Shown here: positions 7,670-15,388 of the stretch, piece by piece
How the letters are laid out: every line of letters begins with the position of its first letter
How positions within the stretch are numbered: position 1 is the stretch's first letter
From: Omnitrophica bacterium RIFCSPLOWO2_01_FULL_45_10
GTDB taxonomy: Bacteria > Omnitrophota > Gorgyraeia > 2-01-FULL-45-10
Direction: 5' to 3'
Length of the DNA: 18,649 bases
Assembly (NCBI GenBank): GCA_001804165.1
Contig: MHFL01000049.1
Span: forward strand, 16,953-35,601
Position numbers and translations under genes: made by a program
Notes under the pieces: model-generated
Told to the model about the DNA's origin: nothing
Databases searched by the model: none
The model's input: only the letters and a program-made list of their open reading frames with translations

Positions 7670-8637
7670 GATAATTTAATTACACAATTTTTAGCGAAAA
7701 CAAAATTGCGAATGTAACGATATATGTCTTTTACCGGAGAGGGCGTTATAAAACTTAAATATCTCCTGATCTCGCTCCAAATCTCGCGACGGATAAGCAT
7801 AAAGGACCTGGTATCCCAGCATTGTGGATTGTTTATCGCGACACGCACGCCCTCTCGTCCAAAATGATGCATTACGTTTCCGCGGATGAAAAATGGGAAG
7901 ACATTTCGATACTCGGGAGATTTCAGTAGAGAAAAGAGTTTTTTAAGGACATCGTGCTGAAGGCGCCGGTTGCGTATTCCGGCTACGGAAAATGAACCCG
8001 GCACCATCCTGTAAAGCGAAAGCGGCTCAGGAATATAGCAAATGCCGTATCTAAAAGCTACCACAAGTGACGCGAACCAGTCCGCGTGCCACCGCAACTC
8101 TGACGCGAAACCTCCTATCTCTAACAAGCAAGATCGCCTTACAATAGAGGTGTGGCCGGGGATGAACCCTCCCCGAAGGGTTCTTGCCAAAACCTCAGGC
8201 GAAAAATAAGAAGGTTTGTCGTTCCATCGAAGTTTGTCATATCTGATTATGCCTGTTTTCTCATCTAAACTTACAGGGTCCGAACAGCACAAGCCCGCTT
8301 GAGGATAACTTGCCATTAGAGAGATGGATTTCTCAAAAAATCCGGGAAGAACCTGATCGTCGGCCGCGGCGCTATAAAAATAGTCGCCGCTTGAAATTCG
8401 CAGAAGCCTGTTCGCGTTATAAATCGACCCTTCGTTTCTTTCATTCCTTAATAAACGAACGATTCTGTCACTATTTACAAATCTTTGAATGATTTCAACA
8501 CTATCGTCGGTTGAGGCGTCATCAATGACGATAACCTCTTTCGGCCTATATGATTGGCTTAATATTGCTTCCAGGGCCTTGCCGATGTAGGGCGCGTGAT
8601 TGTAGTTAGACATGATTACAGATAATGTGGGCTTCAT
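7666..8637 (-). CDS. Glycosyltransferase family 2
   Basis: This 323-residue inverting GT-A glycosyltransferase begins with LSVIMSNYNHAPYIGKALE, followed by VIVIDDASTDDS (Asp39-Asp40 for nucleotide binding). The metal-binding DxD-equivalent is AADD (91-94), and a GHTSIVRRSCLLEIGGF acceptor-side segment lies in the second half. About the last 110 residues are basic and less conserved, and I see no clear transmembrane segment. It would add one sugar from a nucleotide donor to the lipid-linked glycan at the inner face of the membrane. The ATG at 8637 overlaps the previous SDR stop as ATGA, and its own TGA overlaps the next start the same way. Donor and linkage cannot be assigned. Confidence 0.93.
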   Translation of the reverse strand: MKPTLSVIMSNYNHAPYIGKALEAILSQSYRPKEVIVIDDASTDDSVEIIQRFVNSDRIVRLLRNERNEGSIYNANRLLRISSGDYFYSAAADDQVLPGFFEKSISLMASYPQAGLCCSDPVSLDEKTGIIRYDKLRWNDKPSYFSPEVLARTLRGGFIPGHTSIVRRSCLLEIGGFASELRWHADWFASLVVAFRYGICYIPEPLSLYRMVPGSFSVAGIRNRRLQHDVLKKLFSLLKSPEYRNVFPFFIRGNVMHHFGREGVRVAINNPQCWDTRSFMLIRREIWSEIRRYLSFITPSPVKDIYRYIRNFVFAKNCVIKLS

Positions 8638-9506
8638 CCTGCCGCGCCTTCTTTTTTTAAATACAGGGAAATCCCTTCTTTCAGATCGATGAACTTAAAA
8701 TCAGGGAACGTCTTCTTGAAGAGCGATATGTCATAAACCATATCCTTTACTCTTTCTGTGGGTTTTTCTCTTGGCTTGTATTCAACAACAAATTTCCCGC
8801 GATAATAGCATTTTATGATTTCAAAAATTTCGTTTATTGAATAACTCCTGCCGGTGGCGATATTCAGAGTCATCTCCGTCTTTTTGTCTATTGCCATATT
8901 GATAACTCTGTATATATCATCCACATAAACAAAATCCCGTTTGTCTTTTCCGTCGCCCCAAATAGCGCCCCTCTGCTTCGCGGATATGGATTCGATAATA
9001 TAATTTATCGTGCTTTTGTCATGGTCGCCGGGCCCATATACGCCGGACAGCCGAAGAATTAAGAGCGGGACATTTCCTTTAAAACAATAATTCTTTAAGA
9101 TAAATTCGCTCGAGAATTTAGATACGGCGTAATGATCTCGAGGTTGAGGTAAAAGTTCCTCGGATATTTTGCCCTCAATAAATCCATAAACATCGACTGT
9201 GCTCAAAAAAATAAAATAGCCCGCGCGATGTCTTTCCACAAATGCGCCGATATTCTCCGCCATGGCGATATTTTTCATCATTGAATTATAAGTATTCTCT
9301 TTAAATCTGGTAATAGATGAGGCCATTATTATCGCATCGTCTGAACTTATTCCCGATAACGCGTTTTCGATCGATTTTGGGGACAACAAATCGCAAACTT
9401 TAGATGAATATCCTCTTACCTCGTAAGATGGATTAAGAGAAAAACTCCTCGTTAGGTTAGTCCCGATAAAACCGTTTGACCCAAGAATGATGATTTTCTT
9501 CGTCAT
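8634..9506 (-). CDS. NAD(P)-dependent epimerase/dehydratase (extended SDR)
   Basis: This 290-residue extended SDR has the nucleotide-binding motif GSNGFIG (9-15), the ASSITRF segment after strand 4 (62-68), the catalytic Ser in LSTVDVYG (about 101-108) and Y126-x-x-x-K130 in HYAVSK. GVYGPGDHDKSTINY and DFVYVDDIYRVI are typical of nucleotide-sugar epimerases, reductases and dehydratases. At 290 residues it is on the short side for the family, closer to RmlD-like or 4-reductase-like members than to GalE. It probably makes or finishes a nucleotide sugar used by the adjacent GT2. The ATG at 9506 is 3 bases from the stop of radical SAM gene C (TAG at 9512-9510), with GGGAT a short distance upstream. 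It is not closely similar to the SDR at 1673-2689. Confidence 0.92.
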   Translation of the reverse strand: MTKKIIILGSNGFIGTNLTRSFSLNPSYEVRGYSSKVCDLLSPKSIENALSGISSDDAIIMASSITRFKENTYNSMMKNIAMAENIGAFVERHRAGYFIFLSTVDVYGFIEGKISEELLPQPRDHYAVSKFSSEFILKNYCFKGNVPLLILRLSGVYGPGDHDKSTINYIIESISAKQRGAIWGDGKDKRDFVYVDDIYRVINMAIDKKTEMTLNIATGRSYSINEIFEIIKCYYRGKFVVEYKPREKPTERVKDMVYDISLFKKTFPDFKFIDLKEGISLYLKKEGAAG

Positions 9507-9509
9507 TAA

Positions 9510-10568
9510 CTATCCCGCCGGACGCAGCCACCCGCAGCGATTACAGGCCTCGACAGTGCCTCTTTCCTTTATGACGGCCTTGAATTTATTGAACTCCGCG
9601 CCATTGATTATTTTTGACAAAGGGGTTTTTTTCACGTTTCCCATGGGGATCGCTAAACACGGAAAGAGAACCCCGTCAAAATTAACATGAACGCTCGACC
9701 ATGGGAATTTGCAGGGCAGATAATCGGTTTTAACATGCCCTCGCCTATTTAGAAAATCGATGTCGGTAAGTTCGTCTTCGGAAACTAAATTCGCTATCTT
9801 GGGGTGTAGAAAGGCTCTTTTCCCTTCTCTTATATTATACTCCCGCACCATCTCAAGCCCTTCTTTAATCATGCCGAAATTCCTATATCGAGACGCGCCT
9901 GATCGCTTGAAAATCTCGTCAAATTCAAACATATAGTCCGCATGTTGAATCGGCGAACCCTTTAAAAACTGAAAGGTATGGTGGTCACAGCCAAAAGTCT
10001 CGACACAATATTTATGTATCTTCAGAAGATCTTCCGCGTTTTGGTCCAAGACCAATGTCTTGGCCTCCAGAATGCAGTCGGAATTAATCTCCTTTCGCCT
10101 TTTTATGAAATACTCTATAACCTTCTCTATTCCTTTCCATTCCTCAGATTTTATACCTCGGATTGCGTTATCAATGCCGTCTATGGAGATGGAGAGAACT
10201 TTTAATTTTGAGTAGGATAGAAGGAAATCTATCTTTTCATCGGCCAAAAGCAGTCCGTTTGTAATAATGTTGCAATCAAAACGCTCGGCTACATACGAAA
10301 AAACTTTGTTGAATCCGGTAAACAGCAACGGCTCGCCTCCGGTAATTGTAACCCTCGCGTTTTCAGGCAGTTGTTCGGCTAAATTGATCCAATCCTCCGG
10401 AGCCATAGACTCTTTTGTTGGCTTTCTTTTTAAAAAACAGAAAGCGCATTTTAGATTACAGAGATTGGTTAAGATGAAGACGTATCTATCAGGCAACATA
10501 CCCGGTGTCTTATACGCTACTTCAGTGAAAACTTCGTGTTTATTGTGGAAAGTTTCGGTTATCGTCAT
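9510..10568 (-). CDS. Radical SAM/SPASM protein C
   Basis: This 352-residue radical SAM protein has the cluster motif CNLKCAFC (C37, C41, C44), the SAM element TGGEPLLF (about residues 75-82) and the SISIDG strand (about 126-131). The C-terminal SPASM-like region holds PCKFPWSSVHVNFDGVLFPC, then a GNVKKTPLSKIING segment and CNRCGW. This arrangement is used to bind auxiliary iron-sulfur clusters. It is the first gene after the palindromic repeat and is the only gene here preceded by a gap of more than 25 bases, so its translation may be independent of coupling. The start ATG (10568-10566) has only an A/T-rich leader with no strong Shine-Dalgarno sequence. The substrate is unknown. Context suggests a role in surface glycan modification; alternatively it could modify a peptide or protein encoded elsewhere. 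Confidence 0.9.
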   Translation of the reverse strand: MTITETFHNKHEVFTEVAYKTPGMLPDRYVFILTNLCNLKCAFCFLKRKPTKESMAPEDWINLAEQLPENARVTITGGEPLLFTGFNKVFSYVAERFDCNIITNGLLLADEKIDFLLSYSKLKVLSISIDGIDNAIRGIKSEEWKGIEKVIEYFIKRRKEINSDCILEAKTLVLDQNAEDLLKIHKYCVETFGCDHHTFQFLKGSPIQHADYMFEFDEIFKRSGASRYRNFGMIKEGLEMVREYNIREGKRAFLHPKIANLVSEDELTDIDFLNRRGHVKTDYLPCKFPWSSVHVNFDGVLFPCLAIPMGNVKKTPLSKIINGAEFNKFKAVIKERGTVEACNRCGWLRPAG

Positions 10569-10587
10569 TTTTTATTCTATCTTATTG

Positions 10588-10710
10588 CTCAACGTCATTG
10601 CGAGGCACGCCCGCCAAAATACATGGCGGGTCCGCCTATCTTTGTGGCGGAAAATGCCGAAGCAATCTCGCTTTTAAGATTGCTTCGCTTCGCTCGCAAT
10701 GACGGTTGAG
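10588..10710. repeat. Palindromic REP/MITE-like element encoding the VIASEAKQS tail
   Basis: This element of about 123 bp is bounded by inverted arms: CTCAA plus CGTCATTGCGAG (10588-10604) against CTCGCAATGACG plus TTGAG (10693-10710), with one unpaired G at 10705. Inside are three further hairpins: CCCGCC/GGCGGG (10610-10615 with 10625-10630), TCCGCC/GGCGGA (10631-10636 with 10646-10651) and GAAGCAATCT/AGATTGCTTC (10659-10668 with 10677-10686). A short GGCA/TGCC pairing (10604-10607 with 10655-10658) could enclose the first two. The CGTCATTGCGAGCGAAGCGAAGCAATCT core is a widely dispersed bacterial palindromic repeat. It fills most of the intergenic gap and covers the last codons and stop of radical SAM gene B. 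I see no convincing target-site duplication. Confidence 0.9.
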
Positions 10711-11585
10711 GGATGCCACAGATTGCAATCCCTGCATAATCCTAAGGATTTTCTCCCATTCAATAAATGCAGTTTTCGAATCCGAGCGATCTTTGTCCCT
10801 CTCCAAATATCCTGAATATTAGAACGATTAACATCGCCTAATAGAATTTTACCGTTGAAATCCTGACAGCATAGAGGGACGCGGCCGTCGCTCAAGATAA
10901 AGATTGTGCCAAAAGGAGACGTGCAAGGAGCATCATTCAAGGTAATCCCGTCCTGCTCTTGGGGCAGAGAATAATTCTTTAGCCAATTGCCCCAACTATG
11001 CCAATGCCTTCCATATACGCGATCATTTGATTTAAGCCTTTTGCGCCAAAAGGATACGAATGCGCCAAATTCTTCAATATTTTTTCCCTGCATGGTCATC
11101 CTAATGCGTATACGCAGATCGGGGTTTACATTATTGCGCGCGGCAATAAAATTTTCGATATTGGAAACGCATAGATCAAACTTTAACGGCTTTCTGATCG
11201 CCTCGAATGTACCAGCGGTTAGCCCGTCCACGGAAAATGTAACTTCATCAATGCCGGAACGAATCAGGATTCGCGCGCGCTCTTTATTGAGCAAAGAGGC
11301 ATTCGAGGCAAGGGCCACTAATTTCACTCCTATTTCTTTTAAAAGCCGGATTCTCTTTTCAAGATCTTTATCGAGTAATGGCTCGCCCTCGCCCTGTATG
11401 GTCAGCCGCTCAATCCACGAGGCGAATCCCGATAGTCCTCGGACGATCTTATCGAATAATTCTTGTCTCATGACAAAGACGCTGTCGTTTCTTTTAATCT
11501 CTTTAATCGGACACATGACGCAATGGGCGTTGCATAAAGCGGAGGTCTCTATCTGTACATATCTTGGAAAATCAGATTCTTTCAT
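10674..11585 (-). CDS. Radical SAM/SPASM protein B with repeat-derived C terminus
   Basis: This 303-residue radical SAM protein has CNAHCVMC (C18, C22, C25), the GEGEPLLDKDL element (about residues 65-75), which has Gly-Glu-Gly-Glu-Pro instead of GGEP, and the VTFSVDG strand. A SPASM-like segment follows: APCTSPFGTIFILSDGRVPLCC, then GDVNRSNIQDIW and CRDCNLWHP. The final residues STVIASEAKQS and the TAA stop are encoded by the palindromic repeat at 10588-10710, so the native C terminus was replaced or slightly extended when the element arrived. The conserved domain appears complete before the tail, so the protein is probably functional. The ATG at 11585 overlaps the aminotransferase gene by 14 bases and has no clear Shine-Dalgarno sequence. 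The substrate is unknown. Confidence 0.88.
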   Translation of the reverse strand: MKESDFPRYVQIETSALCNAHCVMCPIKEIKRNDSVFVMRQELFDKIVRGLSGFASWIERLTIQGEGEPLLDKDLEKRIRLLKEIGVKLVALASNASLLNKERARILIRSGIDEVTFSVDGLTAGTFEAIRKPLKFDLCVSNIENFIAARNNVNPDLRIRIRMTMQGKNIEEFGAFVSFWRKRLKSNDRVYGRHWHSWGNWLKNYSLPQEQDGITLNDAPCTSPFGTIFILSDGRVPLCCQDFNGKILLGDVNRSNIQDIWRGTKIARIRKLHLLNGRKSLGLCRDCNLWHPSTVIASEAKQS

Positions 11586-12807
11586 GGGCTAACTTTAAGC
11601 GCTCGATCCTGGTGTCTTGAAGGGCTCTTTTTAATTTATCCATTGCTTCAACGATCATTGTTTCTTTTCTCGCATAGCAAATTCTTATATGGCCTTCGCC
11701 GTAATCTCCAAAACATGTCCCCGGCAATAGGGCGATGTTGGCCCTCTCCAGCGCGAATTCGCAAAATTGCTGGCTGGTCATCCTTGTCCGGGTAATATTA
11801 GGAAATACATAAAGAGCTCCTTCGGGTCTTAAGCAGGAGATATTTGGTATCGAATTAATCTTTTCATAAATTATGTCGCGCAAACCTTCATAAGTCTTTA
11901 TCCTCTGCCTTGTCAAATCCTCATGTTCCGTGAGCGCGCTGATCCCGCCATATTGTATAAAGGCCGGAAAACAGGAAAAGATTGTTTGAAATAATAATCC
12001 CATCTTTTCTATCACATGCTCCGGGCCTATCGCGTACCCTAATCTAAAACCGGCCATCGAATAGACTTTGGAAAAGCCCTCAAGGATTATCGTGTGTTCC
12101 CTGCATTGATCTGATATGCCAAGAGAATGATGCTGCCGGGAATCGAATACTACCTTCGAATAGACTTCATCGCTTAAAATATAAAGATTATATTTTTTCG
12201 CGATTAAAGATATCTCGAGTATTTCATCCTCATTAAGCACGGCGCCTGTTGGATTGCTCGGCGAGTTAACAATGATCAATTTGGTTTTATCCGTAATCCT
12301 TCTCTCGATGTCTATAGGTTTTAGGTGAAACCCGTTTTTTTCATGAAGGGGTATGCCGACCCCTTTGACACCGGTATATTTTATGACCGACCTATAAGTC
12401 GAGAAACCCGGATCCGGGTATATAACCTCATCGCCGGGATCGGCGACACACCGAACGACAAAATCGATAACGGCATTTGAGGGCATAACAAGTATCTGTC
12501 CATGGGAAGGTTTAAACTCAAGCCGCTTTTCAACGTCATCGCTAATGGCTCTTTTAAATTCAATGATGCCTGTGGAATCAACATAATGCGTGCGGCCATT
12601 ATCTAAGGCCTTTTTTACCGCCTGGGTTATATGCGGATGGACGGGAAGATCCGAATCCCCTATCTCAAAATGGTAAATACGCTCCCCCCGTCGTTCCTTG
12701 GCCTGTGTATTGGCCAAGAGTCTGAACATTGGCTGGCCTATTAAACCTTCTGTTATCTTAGATAACGGTCTCATATAATTTTCATTTTGATGTTGTTTTA
12801 GGTCCAC
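11572..12807 (-). CDS. Pyridoxal-phosphate aminotransferase, class I/II (aspartate aminotransferase-like)
   Basis: This fold-type I aminotransferase has 411 residues from the GTG at 12807, or 400 from the ATG at 12774. Visible residues are NSPSNPTG (181-188, with N185), SDEVY (212-216; D213 pairs with the pyridine nitrogen and Y216 is conserved), GFSKVYSMAGFRLGY with the Schiff-base K247, and the substrate-carboxylate Arg in GHIRICYA near the C terminus. This is the amino-acid/keto-acid branch, not the DegT branch used for nucleotide-sugar amination. It therefore more likely makes or uses an amino acid than an amino sugar. It follows the ThDP enzyme, so a shared 2-oxoacid intermediate is an attractive inference. 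The GTG start overlaps the upstream stop by 10 bases. The ATG start leaves a 23-base gap and begins MRPLSKI, which fits family N termini about as well; neither has a clear Shine-Dalgarno sequence. Confidence 0.92.
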   Translation of the reverse strand: MDLKQHQNENYMRPLSKITEGLIGQPMFRLLANTQAKERRGERIYHFEIGDSDLPVHPHITQAVKKALDNGRTHYVDSTGIIEFKRAISDDVEKRLEFKPSHGQILVMPSNAVIDFVVRCVADPGDEVIYPDPGFSTYRSVIKYTGVKGVGIPLHEKNGFHLKPIDIERRITDKTKLIIVNSPSNPTGAVLNEDEILEISLIAKKYNLYILSDEVYSKVVFDSRQHHSLGISDQCREHTIILEGFSKVYSMAGFRLGYAIGPEHVIEKMGLLFQTIFSCFPAFIQYGGISALTEHEDLTRQRIKTYEGLRDIIYEKINSIPNISCLRPEGALYVFPNITRTRMTSQQFCEFALERANIALLPGTCFGDYGEGHIRICYARKETMIVEAMDKLKRALQDTRIERLKLAHERI

Positions 12808-14570
12808 GGCTTGATGATCATATTTTCTAAAAATTCCTTTCTCTCTAATAAAGGGCTGGCGTCTTCAATGGGCCGGCCGAATTTCAACATGGGCACAACC
12901 CTCTGATTCTCTGAAACATGGACATCACATAGAAGCGGCCCTTCTCTATTCAAAACCCGGCGCGTTACACGATTCATTTCAGAATGATTCGATATCTTTT
13001 CCGCGTCTATGCCGTATGCCTTCGCGATCTTGACAAAATCAGGCACAGCGATGCCTTTCTCCATACTAGAGGCTTCGTATCTTGAATCTAGCCAGTCATC
13101 CTGTGTCTGTTTTATCATTCCGTAACCCTGATTATTAATCACAAATATCTTTATGGGAAGATGGTGTTTTTCTATTGTAGCCAATTCCTGAATATTCATC
13201 TGTATCCCGCCGTCCCCTATTATGCAAATTACCCGATTCTTATTTGTCGCGAAAGAGGCGCCGATACTGGCGGGGAGAGAATAACCCATCGGCGAATAAT
13301 TGAAAGCGGTGAACAGAGTCTGCTCTCGCCTCATCCTGTATCCCTGCATCGTTTGCGTGAGAGTCCCGCCGGCATCCGTGATTATATAATCGCCTTTCGA
13401 TGTTTCCTGTGACAGGGCGTCCATGAAACAATAGGAATCAATGCTATCCTCCTTATCGTAATATGCCCTTGGGCAGATCGGATACCTTCGCTTCCAGTCC
13501 TTAATCCTTCCTATCCACCGCGAAATATCTCCGGTCTTTATCTTTCCCCTATCTTTATTCATAATATCCAAAAAATCATTAATATCCTCATTTATAAGCA
13601 GGGCGTCCTTCATCCCATATTTACCAAATTTTAACAGTTCGCTTTCATCGATATCCAAAATAATCTTTTTCGCTTCTCTGGCAAACGCGGCCAGCGGGCT
13701 TCCGGTCGCGTGCGTATCCAATCTTGTCCCGAGGGCTATTATCAAATCCGAATTCTGAATGGTAAAATTACCATATCGCGGAGAGGTTATCCCAAATCCT
13801 CCGGCATTAAGGTAATAGTCATGTGTAAACATGTCTAAAGTTGCCCAGGTCAGCGCAACCGGAAATTTTAATTTTTCAATAAATTGTCTCGCTTTTTCCT
13901 GAGCCCTGCCAAGTTTAACCCCTGAGCCGAGAATGACCACCGGCCTCTCGGCCCGGCTTATCAACGTTAGGCATACCTCTATCTGCTCCCGCAATCTTTT
14001 GAAATCTTTTTTTTCTTTGTGGGGAATGAAAGATTCCAACTTTTCCGGATCGATCTGGGCTCTCTGAATATCATCAGGAATGTCAATTAAACAAGAGCCG
14101 CCCCTTCCGGATTTCGCGATTGAGACCGCCTTTTCCAATTCAAACCTAATCCTATTGGGCTCATCGACCAGGACCGCGTATTTTGTGATGGGTTTAAACA
14201 TGTTTACGGTCTCGATCTCCTGAAATCCTATCTGTCTGACATTGCTATCTCGTTTTAGTCTGAATGTAGCGACCTGGCCGGTGATGAAGAGTGTGGGGAT
14301 GGAATCGAAATGGGCGCAGGCGACTCCGGTTATCAAATTTGTGGCGCCGGGCCCGGATGTGGCTACAGCTACCCCAAGATTTCCCGTTACTCTTGAATAG
14401 GCGTCAGCGGCCATTGCCGCTGTCTGCTCATGCTGGGGGCAGACGTAAGTCAGCCCTTTATTATTCGCGATCGAATCGAATAGATGGACTATCGCTCCGC
14501 CGGTTATTCCAAAGACGTGCTTCACGTCTTGTTTAACCAAAAATTCCGCCACATAATCAGATAATTTCAT
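12798..14570 (-). CDS. Thiamine-diphosphate enzyme, acetolactate-synthase-like
   Basis: This 590-residue protein has the three-domain layout of the acetohydroxyacid synthase/pyruvate oxidase superfamily. The pyrimidine domain has FGITGGAIVHLFD and PQHEQTAAMAADAYSR with the ThDP-activating Glu48, then SGPGATNL (72-79). The middle domain has ERPVVILGSGVK and LIIALGTRLDTHATG. The diphosphate domain has GDGG (452-455) ending in NNQGYGM (479-485). The C-terminal stretch GRPIEDASPLLERKEF resembles homologues I associate with surface-polysaccharide loci rather than branched-chain amino acid operons. No small regulatory subunit (IlvN) gene is adjacent. Family members include acetolactate synthase and YerE, which attaches a two-carbon unit from pyruvate to a 4-keto sugar. 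I favour a sugar-branching or specialised decarboxylase/ligase role, but a true acetolactate synthase cannot be excluded. The ATG at 14570 is 14 bases after the SDR stop. Confidence 0.88.
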   Translation of the reverse strand: MKLSDYVAEFLVKQDVKHVFGITGGAIVHLFDSIANNKGLTYVCPQHEQTAAMAADAYSRVTGNLGVAVATSGPGATNLITGVACAHFDSIPTLFITGQVATFRLKRDSNVRQIGFQEIETVNMFKPITKYAVLVDEPNRIRFELEKAVSIAKSGRGGSCLIDIPDDIQRAQIDPEKLESFIPHKEKKDFKRLREQIEVCLTLISRAERPVVILGSGVKLGRAQEKARQFIEKLKFPVALTWATLDMFTHDYYLNAGGFGITSPRYGNFTIQNSDLIIALGTRLDTHATGSPLAAFAREAKKIILDIDESELLKFGKYGMKDALLINEDINDFLDIMNKDRGKIKTGDISRWIGRIKDWKRRYPICPRAYYDKEDSIDSYCFMDALSQETSKGDYIITDAGGTLTQTMQGYRMRREQTLFTAFNYSPMGYSLPASIGASFATNKNRVICIIGDGGIQMNIQELATIEKHHLPIKIFVINNQGYGMIKQTQDDWLDSRYEASSMEKGIAVPDFVKIAKAYGIDAEKISNHSEMNRVTRRVLNREGPLLCDVHVSENQRVVPMLKFGRPIEDASPLLERKEFLENMIIKPWT

Positions 14571-14584
14571 CTCTTAACCTAAAC

Positions 14585-15370
14585 CTACCAATCCCTTGTC
14601 CAGAAAAAATGTCTGCTCTGCCCCCCATCAACAGGGAAGATCGATCCTTGACAAAACTTGGCTTGTTCGGACGCAAGAACTGCCACCATTGTCCCGATAT
14701 CATCCGGCTCGCCAAATTTCCCAAGAGGACAGCGGTATTTCAAGTATTCCGCCGCGTGTTCCGGCTTCTCCTTCAGAGCCTTCTCCCAGTAGCCGCCCTT
14801 GGTCAATATCGCCCCCGCCATCACCGCTGACATCACAACGCCTGTTTTTGCCAGCGCCCTTCCCATGGATCTTGTATAAGCGGTAAGGGCCGCCTTCATC
14901 GCGCAATATGGGACAGGGCCGTTATTCTCCATTCCCGCCGTCGAAGATATATTGATGATTCTGCCCCATTTCCTTTTTTTCATATGCGGTATGACCAAAT
15001 TACTAAACTCAACCGCCACCTCCAAATTCATTCTATAAAGCGTCTTCCAGTCTTCAAGCGAGCAGAAGGGATCTTTAATTTCGAGAGTGCTCCCTAAATT
15101 ATTAATCAGAATATCAATCCCGCCAAAATTTTCGTTCAATATCCTCATCACTCTTTTGGGCGAATCCAGCTTAATGAGATCCATCGCTATCTGACGATGT
15201 CCTCTTCCCTCCCCGCCCATCTTATTCACTAATTTCTTTAAATCTGATTCGGTCCTTGAGACGACGGCAACCTTTACGCCTTCCTTGGCCAAATTAATTC
15301 CTATCGATTCCCCTATTCCTCTGCCGGCGCCTGTAATAAGGGCCCTTTTACCCTTTATGCCGAAATCCAT
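14585..15370 (-). CDS. Short-chain dehydrogenase/reductase (classical SDR, FabG-like)
   Basis: This 261-residue classical SDR has TGAGRGIG (13-20), VVSRTESDL (37-45; Arg39 suggests NADPH preference), the NNLG motif (90-93), the catalytic Ser in INISSTAGM (139-147) and Y155-x-x-x-K159. PVDGG near the C terminus (247-251) is typical of FabG-type reductases. It reduces a ketone or oxidises an alcohol on a small substrate. The neighbouring ThDP enzyme would create a keto or hydroxyketone group, so a paired reduction is a reasonable inference (compare the YerE/YerF logic in yersiniose synthesis), though FabG-like SDRs are too versatile to assign a substrate. The ATG at 15370 has a strong GAGGAG site 7 bases upstream. 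Confidence 0.93.
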   Translation of the reverse strand: MDFGIKGKRALITGAGRGIGESIGINLAKEGVKVAVVSRTESDLKKLVNKMGGEGRGHRQIAMDLIKLDSPKRVMRILNENFGGIDILINNLGSTLEIKDPFCSLEDWKTLYRMNLEVAVEFSNLVIPHMKKRKWGRIINISSTAGMENNGPVPYCAMKAALTAYTRSMGRALAKTGVVMSAVMAGAILTKGGYWEKALKEKPEHAAEYLKYRCPLGKFGEPDDIGTMVAVLASEQAKFCQGSIFPVDGGQSRHFFWTRDW

Positions 15371-15377
15371 CCTATCG

Positions 15378-15383
15378 CTCCTC
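15378..15383 (-). promoter_or_regulatory. Shine-Dalgarno GAGGAG for the SDR gene
   Basis: The minus strand reads GAGGAG, then 7 bases, then the ATG at 15370. Most internal genes of this operon have weak or no Shine-Dalgarno sequences. This site suggests strong independent initiation for the SDR that heads the SDR, ThDP-enzyme and aminotransferase block. Confidence 0.75.
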
Positions 15384-15388
15384 GTGTT

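Noticed and set aside
10659..10686. Intrinsic terminator between radical SAM genes B and C
   Set aside because: The GAAGCAATCT hairpin is perfect, but no T-run follows it on the transcribed minus strand (GGCATTTTCC follows). It also belongs to a dispersed repeat, so it is not called a terminator.
10987..11592. 201-codon open frame on the plus strand, opposite radical SAM gene B
   Set aside because: It is an exact shadow of a gene with clear family motifs, has low-complexity composition and no recognisable domain. The other plus-strand frames of 60-136 codons are shadows for the same reason.
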